Source: Ignelater luminosus
Lineage: Eukaryota; Arthropoda; Insecta; Coleoptera; Elateridae
DNA: 64,000 nucleotides
Reading direction: 5' to 3'
NCBI GenBank assembly: GCA_011009095.1
Contig: VTPC01003598.1
Coordinates: forward strand, 37,148-101,147
Shown one piece after another: positions 46,203-57,929 of this stretch. The first letter of the stretch is position 1, and each line of letters begins with the position of its first letter. The position numbers and the translations under genes are program-made. Under the pieces are notes generated by a model. It saw only the letters and a program-made list of their open reading frames with translations. It had not been told where the DNA came from and searched no databases.

Positions 46203-46545
46203 TCTGATAATATTGATGATTGCCCAAATAATGTGAAATTTGAAAGAAACGCTAAATTTTCTGACAAAGTATTTGTGTGGTGTGCAATTTGAATAGCTGG
46301 AATTTTTTGACCGCATGCAGAGCGAGTTAGGAATTAAGCGTTAAATAAAACAATTTATGCTCGTAAATGTCTATCGAAATGAGTTCATTTCTTTGACACA
46401 TTTCGTCCTCGGGATGACACAATCTTTGGCCAAACTTGACATTATGCCATTACGCCAGAGAACAAAATATTATTTGTGCCTAAAAACGATTACCCCAAAG
46501 ATTTTTGGGTAATTCTGTTACAGAAAGTTTATGATAATAAATGAG
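46203..46545 (+). pseudogene. Tc/mariner-superfamily transposase fragment
   Basis: A short relic with NNVKFERNAKFSDKVFVWCA near 46230-46290, then KCLSK, DDTIFGQT, FVPKNDYPKDFWVILLQKVY up to about 46545. This order is that of the catalytic half of mariner-like (maT-type) transposases, where WPDLA, FVPK..NPP and DFWA motifs occur. Several in-frame stops are present and both ends are missing. It lies directly after the truncated LINE, so one probably interrupted or replaced the other. Confidence 0.7.
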
Positions 46546-46621
46546 AAGCTTAAAATAAAAGCAATTAAGGCGTAGAATTTTCTAGAAGTTAGCAGAAATA
46601 AATTTTGCTACATCTAATAAC

Positions 46622-46996
46622 TGTAACGCGCCACCCCTCGAATATTCTAGAAAAAGTCCCGAACAGTCTCGAACAAGCTGGTCGAATGTGCCGGAGAAAT
46701 CTCGAACTATCCAGAGTTATCCACTGTCGAATTTTCGAGAAAGAACGCGAACTTTCTGGGCTCATCAAGAACCAAGCGGATACGAATATAAGGCTGCGTT
46801 GATCGAGCCAAAGGAGTTCTACATTCAATCAGCTCGTAGTTACGAACGAAATATATGTTAACTAGTGATAAATAAATTCTTCTATACTTAATTAAATAAA
46901 TAATTTAGTGTAAATAAATACTGAAAATAAATTGTAATAAACAAAATAAAAATAAATATTAAAAATAAATAAGACGTTTTTTGTCAAAACGTAACA
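46622..46996 (+). mobile_element. Solo LTR, Ty3/Gypsy-like, second copy
   Basis: A 375-bp fossil LTR of the same family as 42145-42518. It begins TGTAACGCGCCACCCCTCG and ends CAAAACGTAACA. There is no internal region. The flanks share only AAC, so the target duplication is worn or unclear. GAA/TTC inverted words (TTCTAGAA at 46645, TTCGAGAA at 46734, GAACTTTC at 46749) lie upstream of a TATA box, TATAAGG, at 46787. The divergence from the other copy suggests an old family. Confidence 0.82.
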
Positions 46997-48140
46997 AACT
47001 GACAGAGAGCGTTAGAAGACTACGCGTCATTAAGGAAAATGAACCGTTAGCATTAATTTCATTACTTCTGTGCTCAATAAGTATGTTAAATGACTCAAAT
47101 TAGATTAATGTAGTACATAAAGATTAAACATCGAAAATCGTGTCAATACTTTCGGGAAATACGTTAATAACCGATATTTGAAAAATAGAAAGGGACGGCA
47201 AATACAGTCTTGCACAAGGGTGATTCATACCCTAGGAACGACACTAAGAATTTACTAAAAAATTTAGGGCCAATTTTTTGAAAGCCCTAATAGAAGAAAA
47301 ATCAACGATTATAAATTCAAAAGTACTCATGTAAGATAAATAAAATCTAAATCAAGTAGGTAGGCTGCAAGGGTCAAAACCAGTCAAGATCAAATATTCA
47401 TCATTAAAAAAATCAAATCATCCATTATAAACAAATAAAAAAAACAAAACATTAAACCAACATTTATAGTCTGTTTCAATATTATAGAAATTAGAGTAGG
47501 CTTTAACTGTATTTCATCTTTTGCAATGTACAACAAACATACAGAAAATTCAGGTTTGCAACCTAGAAGCACAAAAATCACTACATGTATTGACAACCCA
47601 TGTTTACTTAAATAAAAAAATATTACACAAAAGACAATTTTTAACCTAAAAATATTTATTTAGTAACTTTTACCGAACTTGTTGCAAAAACATCATGTCA
47701 AGGTCTACTCTGAATTCTATAATATTGAAACAACTATATAAAACGCAAAGTAATTTAAAAAAAGACTGATATTCGTTGTAAATTTTAACAATCAAAATAA
47801 CTATAATGGCATTTATATTATAAAATAATAAACAAATAAACAATTGACTATTTGATCTTGACTAATTTCGACTCTCATCATTGTGTTTGATGCCTACTTG
47901 ATTAGATTTTATTTCCTTTACATGAGCACATGATCGTGCTTTTGAGATTATTTTCATCCAACGTTTGCTATCAGATAAGATTACTTTTGTGATGAATGAA
48001 AAATAAAAAATGATATGTTGCAATTTAAAAAAAAACCAAGTGAACATCGCAGTTCTTCTGTAGGTTGAGGTTTTTAAAATTAATTGCCATATGGAGGATG
48101 TCTTCACATTTAAGAATGTATACCGTATTTTTTCTTTTTT
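46997..48140. other. Intergenic AT-rich DNA with one repeat copy
   Basis: No gene was recognised. The part 47957-48110 is the second copy of the repeat at 43990-44160. The rest is low-complexity AT-rich sequence. Confidence 0.45.
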
Positions 48141-48145
48141 TTTAA

Positions 48146-48266
48146 GCGTTCATTAGATTATAAAAAAAGACCTATACCCAATGTAAAATGAATGAAACAT
48201 CGATAATGCTAAATTGAATGAATAAAGAATTTTAAATTAGGTCTTTTTTAATAATCTAATGGACGC
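48146..48266. repeat. 121-bp MITE flanked by TTAA
   Basis: Arms of about 28 bp begin GCGTTCATTAGATTAT on the left and GCGTCCATTAGATTAT inward from the right, with AAAAAAGACCT at the inner ends. TTAA lies on both sides (48142-48145 and 48267-48270), which is the piggyBac-type target. The terminal bases are not the usual CCC of piggyBac, so the superfamily is open. Confidence 0.7.
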
Positions 48267-48829
48267 TTAAAAAAAGGCAACATAATATGATATACATAAG
48301 GTGCCAAGAATCAAAAAAGAAGTTGAATGAAAATAGTTCAGAATTTAATTCTGCTCATAAGGAGCTCAAAATCCTTTTATGTAGAAAAATAATAAAACAC
48401 TTTCCAACCATAAAATTTTGATAATCCTTTCGGGGGTTAAAATATAATATATGGAATATCAAATTATTTTTTGATAGATTCTGACACTTTTTTTCATTGG
48501 GTTTTAGAGCGTCGACACAGTTTGCTCAAAATGCAATTTTTCTAAATACATTGACAAAGGGCCACTGCGTATCATTGATGTTGAGAAAAGTCTCATCTCC
48601 ATACAATGTTTCATTCTGACGATCTACAAGTACACTAAAATATTACCTTTCAGAATTTACCATGGTGAGGAATAGTAAAACAAAAGACAATCAAAAGGAA
48701 TTTTTATGAATTTCTCTTCAAGGCTTTTTTCTAATACTTTTTTATATTTTGGGGTAATTGATATATATTTGTGATTTTCCATAATTTTCCAGTTAGATAC
48801 AAATCAGCTTTTGTCTTTTGCTTTTACTT

Positions 48830-50770
48830 AGACGTAGCATGGGGATCAAGAATCATCATCACTAGAGGTAAAGAGTTGTTTGAGACAATTAAGAAAACTT
48901 GTTGTAACGTTTATTCCGGACAATAACAAAATTCCAAACCTACTAGATTTATTCATAACTAGAAAACTATTACTCCATTTCATCAACTTGGAAGAAAATT
49001 ATGATTTGAGCTCTGATCATTCAGTAATTATACTAACGGCAAGTGAGAAGATAATCAAGAAAGAAGCTAAACCTACCTTAACCAATAGATCAACCGATTG
49101 GAAAAGTTTTCAAATAGAACTCCAAAGCAAAATTAACCTATACAACTTAATAGAGAGAAACCAGAAGAGAATGGCAGCAAATTCGAAATCTTATATATAA
49201 TAATATTCTCAAAAATAAAACTCAGACACTTAAACGCAAAATATTAAAACTAAAAGCAGAATATATCAACATTTAAGTCTAACAGCTGAAAGTGAAACTG
49301 AATACTCATTATGGAAAATAAATAAGAAATCTAAAAGACCGGTCATACAATTTTCACCCATAACACAACCTAATGGTTGGCTGGGTAAAAAATAATTGGA
49401 AAAAGCAGATCTGTTTGCTGAATATTTTGAGGAAATCTTTAATCGAAATCAAAATCAAAATACTAACAGGTAGTACACTACCAAATACCGGCAACCAAGA
49501 CATTGAACAAATTGCGTTAGTTACATCCAAGGAAGTTGTAACCAATATCAACTCCAACATAAATTTAAAAAAGTTTCAGGTTTCGAGCTCATTAAGCGAG
49601 AAATACAGTCAAACTAACTTATTTAATTAATGTCTTTTTTAGACTGAAACATCTACCAACTAGTTGGAAGGTAACAGAAGTCATCACATTGCACAAACCC
49701 GAAGGATCTCCAAACAAAACTAAATCATATACACCGATATCATTATTACCAATTGTTTCTAAATAGTTTGAGAAACCTTTTATCAAAAAACTCAAAATCG
49801 TAGAGAGAAATAAAAAACTACCAAATCATCAATTTGGATTTAGATGCAAGCGCTCGATCAAGAACAGGTACGTAGAATTACCAGCATAATCGAGAAAATA
49901 TTGAAAGAAAAAGACCTGTTTGGCAATATTCCTGGATGTCTCGCGAGAATTTTATAAAGTGTGGTATGCATATAAAGCTAGACAAACCCAAACAATTTCT
50001 AGCATTCATACAGTCTTACATTTCTGATAGACTAAAAATCAGAACCGGAATTTTACAAGGCAGCTTCCTAGTACCAATCTTGTACTTGCTCTGTATTTGT
50101 GGTATCCTGCATACTGAGACTGTAACGTTATCGACCTTTGCAGATGATACGTCCATTATGGCAACTGGAGACAACGTTCAGGAAACCACAGTCAATCTAC
50201 GAAGAGCAGATGAACACATGGTTAAATGAACAAAAAATGGAAAATAAAATTGAACAAACAAAAGTCAGTTCAGATCAAATTAAAAACAAAACCGTAGGGA
50301 GGCAGCTACCAAAACCGTAGAGAGTCAGCTACCAATAATGTATCAATGATAACATTATCCCTTCTGCAAACTCTTCGAAATCTTCAGGCATAACGTTAGA
50401 TATCAAACTCAGATAGAAGACTCGTGGCAAGAAACAGATACACAAGCCAATGTGGGTGTACGGCATTAAATCTCGGGGCTGTACCAGACAGTACCACTAG
50501 CAACACGATTCAGACTTTTCAAATAAAGTGCTACGGAATATTGAAAAAGTTCCACCATAGTAACGTGCGTAATAGTGACATCTATGGGAACCTAAGAATA
50601 CTGGGCGATTAATCTCCTCGACAATGTAACCAGCTCCGTAGACTCAAGAGGACTAAACCTTCGGTGCTGCTTATGGGACAGTAATAAAAGCAGAGCGTGG
50701 TACGAGAATAACGGAACAATTAAAGAAAAACTTTAGGACATCATTAGATGAACTTTACTTATTTAATTAG
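48830..50770 (+). mobile_element. Jockey-like LINE remnant
   Basis: Decayed non-LTR retrotransposon, same strand as the LINE at 44690 but a different family. The endonuclease carboxy-terminus is seen near 48837-49050 (AWGSRIITTRGKELFETIKK, then PNLLDLFITR and YDLSSDHSVI). A linker and reverse transcriptase start follow with KKSKRP- and ADLFAEYFEE-like segments, then TGILQGSFLVPILYLLC and the metal-binding region TFADDTSIMATG near 50137-50170. The carboxy-terminal part is recognisable to about 50760 (PMWVYGIK). Several stops and frameshifts break it, and the 5' end is missing. It is inactive. Confidence 0.85.
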
Positions 50771-51539
50771 AACTATGTTGATGTTCAAGATACCCTTGAG
50801 TGTTCTTTAAAAAAAGAGTTGGTCGTTTTTTGTCATTGTCCGATTAGGCCCATCAGCTTCTAACTCGTGCTTTTACCTAAAAACTTTTAGACAAGATCAA
50901 AATGTCTTCCTGTTTCTTCTTCACGGATCAGTAAACGGAAATCATTTGTTTTTTTTTCGTTATCAAGCAAAGAAATAAAGTTTGGTGATTATGGCAAACT
51001 CATGAATGAAAACTCTGATTCAGTGCCTTTCGAGAATCCAATCAATACATTGCATAGTGAACTGAAGAAACAACACCTCTCCCAGTCCTTAGTTCAAACA
51101 TCAATAAATCTGCTCAATGACCGCTCGTAATGGTCATGGTAGATGCAGACCTTAGAAGAAACACACAAACACAAAAAACCTTCTTGAGATATAACGATCT
51201 CAAATTCTTAAGTTCTCTTTCTTAATTTGCCGATTTGTGTTCTGTTCCTACCAAAGTTAGAAAAGTACCTGTAGTGCAGAGAATTCTTAACTAGTAATCA
51301 TCTGATGTAATGACAAATAATTAATCTTAATTAGTGTTTTATCTGACTGTTGTCTGAGTGTTTATTTTATTGTTATATTTAATTTTAGCGCCTCAATTAT
51401 TTTAGCATTTTCTTTACAATTTGTGAATAAATCGAGACTTTTCTTTTCCATCACATTCGAACGATTCCTCTCACTATAGCTAACTGGCATCCTCCTTTGG
51501 TTTGTGTAGATAGTGTCTTTTTTTAATTGTCTTGAAAGA
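50771..51539. other. Unassigned DNA between a LINE and repeat copy E
   Basis: No gene was recognised. The right part may be an eroded end of the hairpin-bearing repeat family, judging by loose similarity only. Confidence 0.35.
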
Positions 51540-51860
51540 TTACAGCCAATTTGTATTTAGCTTGCTTAAAAGGTTGGTGGCAAGCGAAATCCTACTGTAG
51601 ACCACCGCAGGTGGTCTCGCGGAAGGCGTATTCATAATTATATTTTTGAGAGAGTTGATAGAAAGCCTAGCGCGACTCGGTTTTGACCAAAGGGGAACCC
51701 GATCAGGGTTGCCGCAGGCGGCTATATCCATTTCTACTCCAAAAGGATTAATAAAATAAGAGAAGCGCTGTAGCGCGATGTGGCCCGACCAAAGCTGGCG
51801 TAGGGAGGGCCTAGATATGGTGCAGCGAAGCTCCTTGATACTTCTAGTACAGCTTGATCT
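51540..51860 (-). repeat. Dispersed hairpin-bearing repeat, copy E
   Basis: Contains a core unit near 51565 (TTAAAAGGTTGGTGGCAAGC) and a perfect hairpin GACCACC-GCA-GGTGGTC at 51600-51616. A second hairpin-like GCCGCAGGCGGC lies near 51711, and the reverse of the family's opening motif (TTTCTACTCCAAAAGGATTA) near 51731. The region is clearly richer in G+C than its surroundings. Confidence 0.6.
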
Positions 51861-52030
51861 CTACACTCGTTTTAATATGCTTTTTAGTGTTTTAAGTGCT
51901 TATTTTAAATGGTTTTCTTATCTATTTGCCTGCTTAAGATTGAATTTTAATGAAATACTAGCTATACGTATATTCTTGTAATACACAGACAAAAAAACGT
52001 AGGTTCATTAATCCTAATATTTACATAAAA

Positions 52031-52034
<4 letters not shown>

Positions 52035-52067
<33 letters not shown>
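52035..52067. repeat. (TTA)n microsatellite
   Basis: About eleven uninterrupted TTA/ATT units in AT-rich DNA. The surrounding stretch 51861-53217 shows nothing else recognisable. Confidence 0.95.
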
Positions 52068-52068
<1 letters not shown>

Positions 52069-53217
52069 ATTTATAACGTACAAACATAATATAAGGGGAA
52101 TAACCGTAAAAATTCCATTTTGTTTACATGTTGTAGAATTTAATGAAAGTTATTTATAATGCTACTTATCTAGCGTGATTATCATTAAAAATTTGTGGAA
52201 ATGTTAAATTGCATTACAATTTGTTAATGACCATGTGTAGAGTTCAAGGATATATGTATTATTTGAGCTGTACTATTTTTTATTTAACATTGATAAATTT
52301 GTTTGGTTTCTTGGTTTAAAGTAAAACCACCCAAAAAAATCCTTAAATCTATTGGATATAGAATAGAGAACCTTGTTCATTAACCGCGATAATTTCTTTT
52401 GGGCAAACTCTAAAAACCGTAGGAAAATCATCAGAATTTTGAAGGTTTTTCTCCACTGTGTGTACAAAATACGAAATAAATTTGCTTCCCCCTAAACCTT
52501 TTATTTTATGTTTAGTGTTTTAAATCTCCATGCATCTTCTAACGATTATCAATACGTATTCATATTTAAAAAAAAGAATTTATTATTTCATACTTTCCAC
52601 ATACACTAGTGAAAAGCTCTTGAAATTCTAAAGGTGGCTATATGGTAACTGGTGCTTCTTAATATAATTTTGTAAATGATACACGTTATAGGTATATGTC
52701 ATAAGATTCACTTTTAAGCTTTTAATAACAGCTTCGAATGGTAGCAGAGCAATAACAAAATTGTGGTTGTAAGTTCAGTAGTAAAGTGACTTACCTTGAA
52801 TAATCGAAGATTTCTTTACATATTTCATATAGGTTATGTTATTCTTCTTAATTAACAATTTAAAACTGCAACTTTTCACTTTGTACATACTATGTGTAAC
52901 ACGGCGCGACATACATCATTGAATGTTAATAATAATACGTTTAACCCCAGCTTAAGGCAACATTAAAAGCCGTACAAGATAAATGAAACATTAGTATGAA
53001 TAAGAACATACAAACTGTAAGCATAATATAACCTCACAATTATGAATAGTTGTCCGCTGTCTTTTAACAATGTTGGCAAATTGCATTACCTAGTAACTTC
53101 GCTTTTTTCTGCTCGTACAGTACCTACCCGTGCAGAGAAAAATGGAACTGTCACAGATTATGCAAATATTCATTTATACATCTGCGTCAAGAGTTCTGAT
53201 ACAATTATACAAACCGG

Positions 53218-53671
53218 CAAACATTGGAAAGTTACTTTAAAAAAGTAATTAGTTACAGTTACAGTAACCTTATCAAAAAATGTAATTAGTTACAATTACA
53301 GTTACTTGATTTTAAAAAGTAACTAGTTGCCATTACAGTTTCTGCAAATATGTAACTAAGTTACTTTACCGTTACTGTCAGTTACTTTGATTCTATAAAG
53401 AAAATAAAGAAAAACGTTTCAGCGCCCATCAAAATTCAAGGTGGTTCTAATTAATTTTTCTTTGTACCATGCAACTCTTAGAATTACACAATATGAAAAC
53501 ATTTATTTTCTAAACTTCATCAAAACTAAATTTGAGAATCGATTATTCAAGTAACGCAAAAGGTAACGACCTGTTACACGCTTTTTGTAATTAGTTACAA
53601 TGACTTTACTTACCTCTAGCGTTACTGAAAAATGTAATTAATTACAAGTAACGCGTTACTTCCAATGCCTG
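53218..53671. mobile_element. Non-autonomous hAT element (MITE), 454 bp
   Basis: Ends read CAAACATTGGAAAGTTAC on the left and CAGGCATTGGAAGTAAC inward from the right. The flanking 8-bp sequences CAAACCGG (53210-53217) and CAAACCGT (53672-53679) match at seven positions, the target-duplication length of hAT elements. The interior is packed with the palindromic word GTAAC..GTTAC in spaced copies (GTAATTAGTTAC, GTAACTAGTTG, GTAACGCGTTAC), probably transposase-binding sites. No coding region is present. Confidence 0.88.
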
Positions 53672-54879
53672 CAAACCGTGTATGGCAGTTCACGCTTTTG
53701 TGCATTTGATAAATCAGCATAGGGCAACCCAGTTAAAGGTTGTAAAGTTATAAAATAATAACACAAGGAAACTACAAGATCTCTCGTGTATAATCTGAGA
53801 GAATAAAGCGTTCTAGAATTGATATCAACTTGATCTAACGGGCACTTCAAAACTCAGAGTTTACAGGATGAAAATGTCAACATACAATTTATAATTTGAA
53901 ATGTATTAAGCATCTTTTTCTACTTGCTAAAACAAAAGAAATAGGCTTTAATGCTTATTTGATGTATTTGATGTTATTTCTTCAAAATAGGCAACTTTTT
54001 TCTCATTTAACCGATTTAATTATAAATATTATAATTAATCTTGCCACGTTAGATATTTCTTAGTTTTCTTTCCATTAGTTTGACTTTAATTTCTGACTTA
54101 CAGGTGCTTTTGTCTGAGCAATGATACATTTTCAATCTAGACACTTGAGCATAATCGTTCGTAAAATAAAACTCATCATCCATTACAAATACGTTTCTAC
54201 ATTTGTCACTAAAATTTGCACTCCATCTTTAACGCTTTGTAGTTGCTTCTCTATTCTAGTAAACTTACCCCCAAAATGATTGAAGCTTTCAAACAGAAAT
54301 CTGAAATAAATAATTCAATAAAGCAAACGCGATATAAAGATCAACAAGAAGTACAACGCATCCCTACCAGCACACAGCACTAAACAATAATCAGGGGTTG
54401 AAATCATCCTGTAAAGCTACTACAGGCTGGAACGCATCCGGGGTATTCGAAATCTTACAAGAAAACCTTCCCAGTCGAAACTACACGACACCCTACTCAA
54501 TTCAGAACCAAAAATCTAACCAATCAAGCAAATTTTGCAGTAACAGAGGGATCCTAGAAAAATGATTAAAGACCACTGGAAAACAATGGGAGAAAAAGAA
54601 AATTGGAAGAGGTCGAAATTATCGCTTACAAGAAAACCCTGAAGATCGTGTCTAATTAAACAAAAAGATTTTTCGAAACAGGAAAATAACAAGATAGGCC
54701 TACATTTATTAAAAAAAAGCTAAAGAGATATCTAATAAGAAAGATTACAAGCGAAGCTCTACTGAGACTTTAGGCAAGCAATCAGATTTTAATCAAATAC
54801 GGTAACGGTTAACCATAGCAAAGAGAAAGTAGAAACATTATGGATTATTTTACTGTTTCAAATTCGGTTAAAATGCCTG
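53672..54879. other. Intergenic DNA, nothing recognised
   Basis: No gene or classified repeat could be supported. Short reading frames near 54370-54550 resemble no known protein. Confidence 0.45.
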
Positions 54880-55180
54880 AATGATCTTCGATACACACGG
54901 AACTTTGATTTTTTTTGTGAATTCGTTATTTCTGGATTTTCGTTATTCGCGCAGGAACGGTACGTCCGTCCTATCGACTTAAAAGCTTCACCATGCATCG
55001 TAAAAAGAATGCAAAATATGTAAAAGGGTAGTAGTCTTTGAAAAGTCACTTTTTGCACCCGGGAATTGCATTTGATAGGATAACGGAAACAAAAATGGGG
55101 GAACTGGTTCTCATAAGCGTGTGGTCGGGTAGTCGGTATGAGGATTGCGGGCAGATATCTCGTACCTTCGAATATTTGAT
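54880..55180 (+). repeat. Interspersed repeat related to 61110-61345
   Basis: Direct-orientation copy of the 3' half of the repeat at 60658-61345. Shared words in order are TCGTTATTTCTGG/CCGTATTTCTAG, TTCGCG, CGGTRCGTCC, CCTATCGACT, TGCGGTCGGGT-like GTGGTCGGGTAGTCGGT, and ATTGCGGGCAG. The copies have diverged and no protein is encoded. Confidence 0.65.
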
Positions 55181-55249
55181 TCTTATGGCGATGGCTATAC
55201 CAAGAATTATCGCAGGTATAGCAAGTGTGTAAGGAAGCAATATAGCCGA

Positions 55250-56070
55250 CTGGTGTTTTTTATTTGAACAATTACTCTATTATTATTATATCTACCTATT
55301 TTGATGTTACGTTTTGATTTAATTATGTTGTTTAAAAAATTCTGTTCAAGTTCCAGTAGTTAATTGTTTTTAATTTATTAATTTTTGTATAACCAAGTTT
55401 CTTTAATAAAAACTTTTTCTAAGTACCGTTTAATCTCGAAAACTGAATTCATGCTGAATCTAATCCTATTATTAAAACTGTCAACGCGACGTTTACAAAA
55501 TATAAAACATTTGATAGCAAACAGCAAGAAATAGTGTCAAAAAGCCGGTCACAGAAGAAGTTGATATGATGCTGATATCAACATTGCATTTCTGCGTGGT
55601 ATATAAATACTTGTCAAAGTTAAAACATTGAGTTGCTTAAAGGTAGTTCTACAAGACTCAGTACTAAACCAATTTTTAATAATTCTTATCAATATTATAT
55701 TTTAATCAAGAGGTCACTTATGCATGACAAATGACTAATATTTGTTGCTTTACCAGCAAAGGTTTCAGTGTACGAACTAAGTAAGAGATCAAGCTTAACT
55801 TAGCAATTAGATTATGACAATGATGCTTCCAGCTGAATGCAGTTCGTATAAAGTAGGATCATTCCTCAAAATCGTATTGTAGCCTTGTCTAACACAGACT
55901 CGCTCACTTACTCTTGTCGCACTCTATTAACTGGGCTTGTAAAATTTTATTTACGCTTAATGTACTTTAAGGTTATGATCTTATGACAGTTTGACCTCGC
56001 GCTGTTGCCTTTTTTGCAAATCTGTAAATCAATTACGCTAAAAGATAGTTTCACAAAAATTCCTATTTAT
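55250..56070. other. Intergenic DNA, nothing recognised
   Basis: AT-rich. A TATA-like GTATATAAATAC near 55609 is not followed by any credible reading frame. Confidence 0.45.
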
Positions 56071-56073
56071 ATA

Positions 56074-57509
56074 CACTGCTCCAAGAAATTAACGCACCAC
56101 TTGAAAACTTGTCGTATGATATGAAAATATTAGCTGAAGTGAAACGCATTTTAGTTTGTGTTACTTTACTCTGTAAAATAAACATATGTTGTGATCAACC
56201 ATCTTCAAAATCCATAAACTTAACACAAAACGTCAAAGAATAATAAAATAGTAAATTCTAAAAATTCACATTTTTTGCTTAATAGGACGTATTTCCACCC
56301 CTTTTACGAATGGCAGCCAGTTCAGTCCAGATTTCAACAAGACTTTGTTCCGATTCCTGCAGTGTTTGGTTGATTGGGGGAGTTTCGCGGATGTGTACCA
56401 ACCAAGTCCAAACATTTTCTATAGGATTGAGATCAGGACTCCTCGCTGGCCATTTCATAACGTTGATTCCAATTTCGTCTAGATAATTCTGCACTATATT
56501 TGCCGCGTGCGGTCGTGCATTATCGTACATCAGCAAAAAAACTTTGACCATTCTAAGGGGCAAATGGCACAACATGGTCTTGAAGAACGTCAAGCATTGA
56601 TAATAACGTTATTCAACGCCACCAAGTCTGTACGAGCCGTTAAAGAAATGCCACCCCAGACCATAACTGATCCTCCACCGAATAACGTCGTTTCTCGCAT
56701 GTTGCGTTGTGCATACAGTTTGTTTGGACGACGCGACAGTACACACGAATACGCCTATCACAATTGTAAAGACAGAATCTATTCTCATCTGTAAACAGCA
56801 TTCTATTACAATCAGCCTCCAACGAATGGACATGAATTCGTGCAAATTCTAAACGCGCTCTGCGATGAGCTATGGTCAAGACTGGCCCTCTGGCAGGTAT
56901 GCGGTTTATCAAATTACCTTCCTTGAGGTGTTTGCGAACAGTTTCACAGCTGATTTGAACATTATGAACATCTTCAAGTTGAGATTGTAAGCTTCTAGTT
57001 GTTATCAATCGTTAGCTTAAGATGCGAAGTCGTAAAAAACGGTCTTAAACAGGCGTTGTTGCACGACGACGACCTTGTCCTGGATGGATAGAGCGATTAC
57101 CGGTCTCTCTGTATCGTTCCATCATTCGTGATACCGATGTATGGGATTTGGCGAACCGTTCCCCTAACCGTCTGTAACTCCAACCTTCATGAAAAACCAC
57201 TATTGAGCACACTCTCCATTAGTCAAATTTCTCGATTCGCATTTCATTTTGATTAAAACAATAGTAAAATGTTAGCAATAACCAGCAACAATTCACACAA
57301 CGACTTAAACAATGACACTAGCCTCATATCAGGATTGACAGAATTGATTTACTGTATTTTTATTTTTTCGTAAGATATCGGTAGAAACAAAAAACAACAA
57401 TGCAGGTATAATGATAAAAACGTTCCCAATGCATGGAACATTCAATATAAAAATAAATACAACTAATTACAAATTTTTGTAGGTGGTACGTTAATTTCTT
57501 GGAGCAGTG
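56074..57509 (-). mobile_element. Tc1-like transposon (DD34E), 1436 bp, inactive
   Basis: Terminal inverted repeats of about 27 bp (CACTGCTCCAAGAAATTAAC with one later mismatch) start at 56074 and end at 57509. TA lies on both sides (56072-56073 and 57510-57511). The minus strand encodes a Tc1-family transposase: a paired HTH region (about 57000-57240, ending near a TGNRSIHPGQGRRR segment), a first catalytic Asp in FTDENRFCL, a second in MYDNARPHAA, and a Glu in DLNPIENVW exactly 34 residues later, giving DD34E. It ends KRGGNTSY at 56279. Frameshifts near 56600-56800 and at least one stop near 57040 break the frame, so it is dead, but the ends are well kept and it may be movable in trans. Confidence 0.94.
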
Positions 57510-57929
57510 TATATTTATAAATTAAAATTTCGTTTTTATTTATAATCTTCTTCTCAATAGTGACATTAATAGATGCAAAATATAAAAAAAACTGATTTCT
57601 TTTTAACAAAGCAAAACTAATCGATACTAAATGTTTATGCAAAATATTTGATTGTGCAACAGCGCCAAATACAGACGCAGGTACGGAAATTTTCAAAAAA
57701 AAAGAACACTTCCAACCTAACAAAATGAAATCATGGCCTGTTACGATCCAGAAACATCGTGAACGGAGTATAGTTATTTTCAACGAACTCCGATAGTAGT
57801 CGTCTATCTGTCCGCATCTTTTCCTAGATTTTGAGATTTTGAGATATGGATTCTACATGGAAAACTAAAGACCACGTGGTGTCTTCGTTTTTTAATATCT
57901 CTTCAGAAACATGGTCAGAATGCAGTGTT

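Noticed and set aside
54290-54800. Weak frames suggestive of LINE text
   Set aside because: No reverse transcriptase or endonuclease motif could be identified.
55605-55640. TATA-like GTATATAAATAC
   Set aside because: No reading frame, transcript end or conserved element downstream in an AT-rich region.
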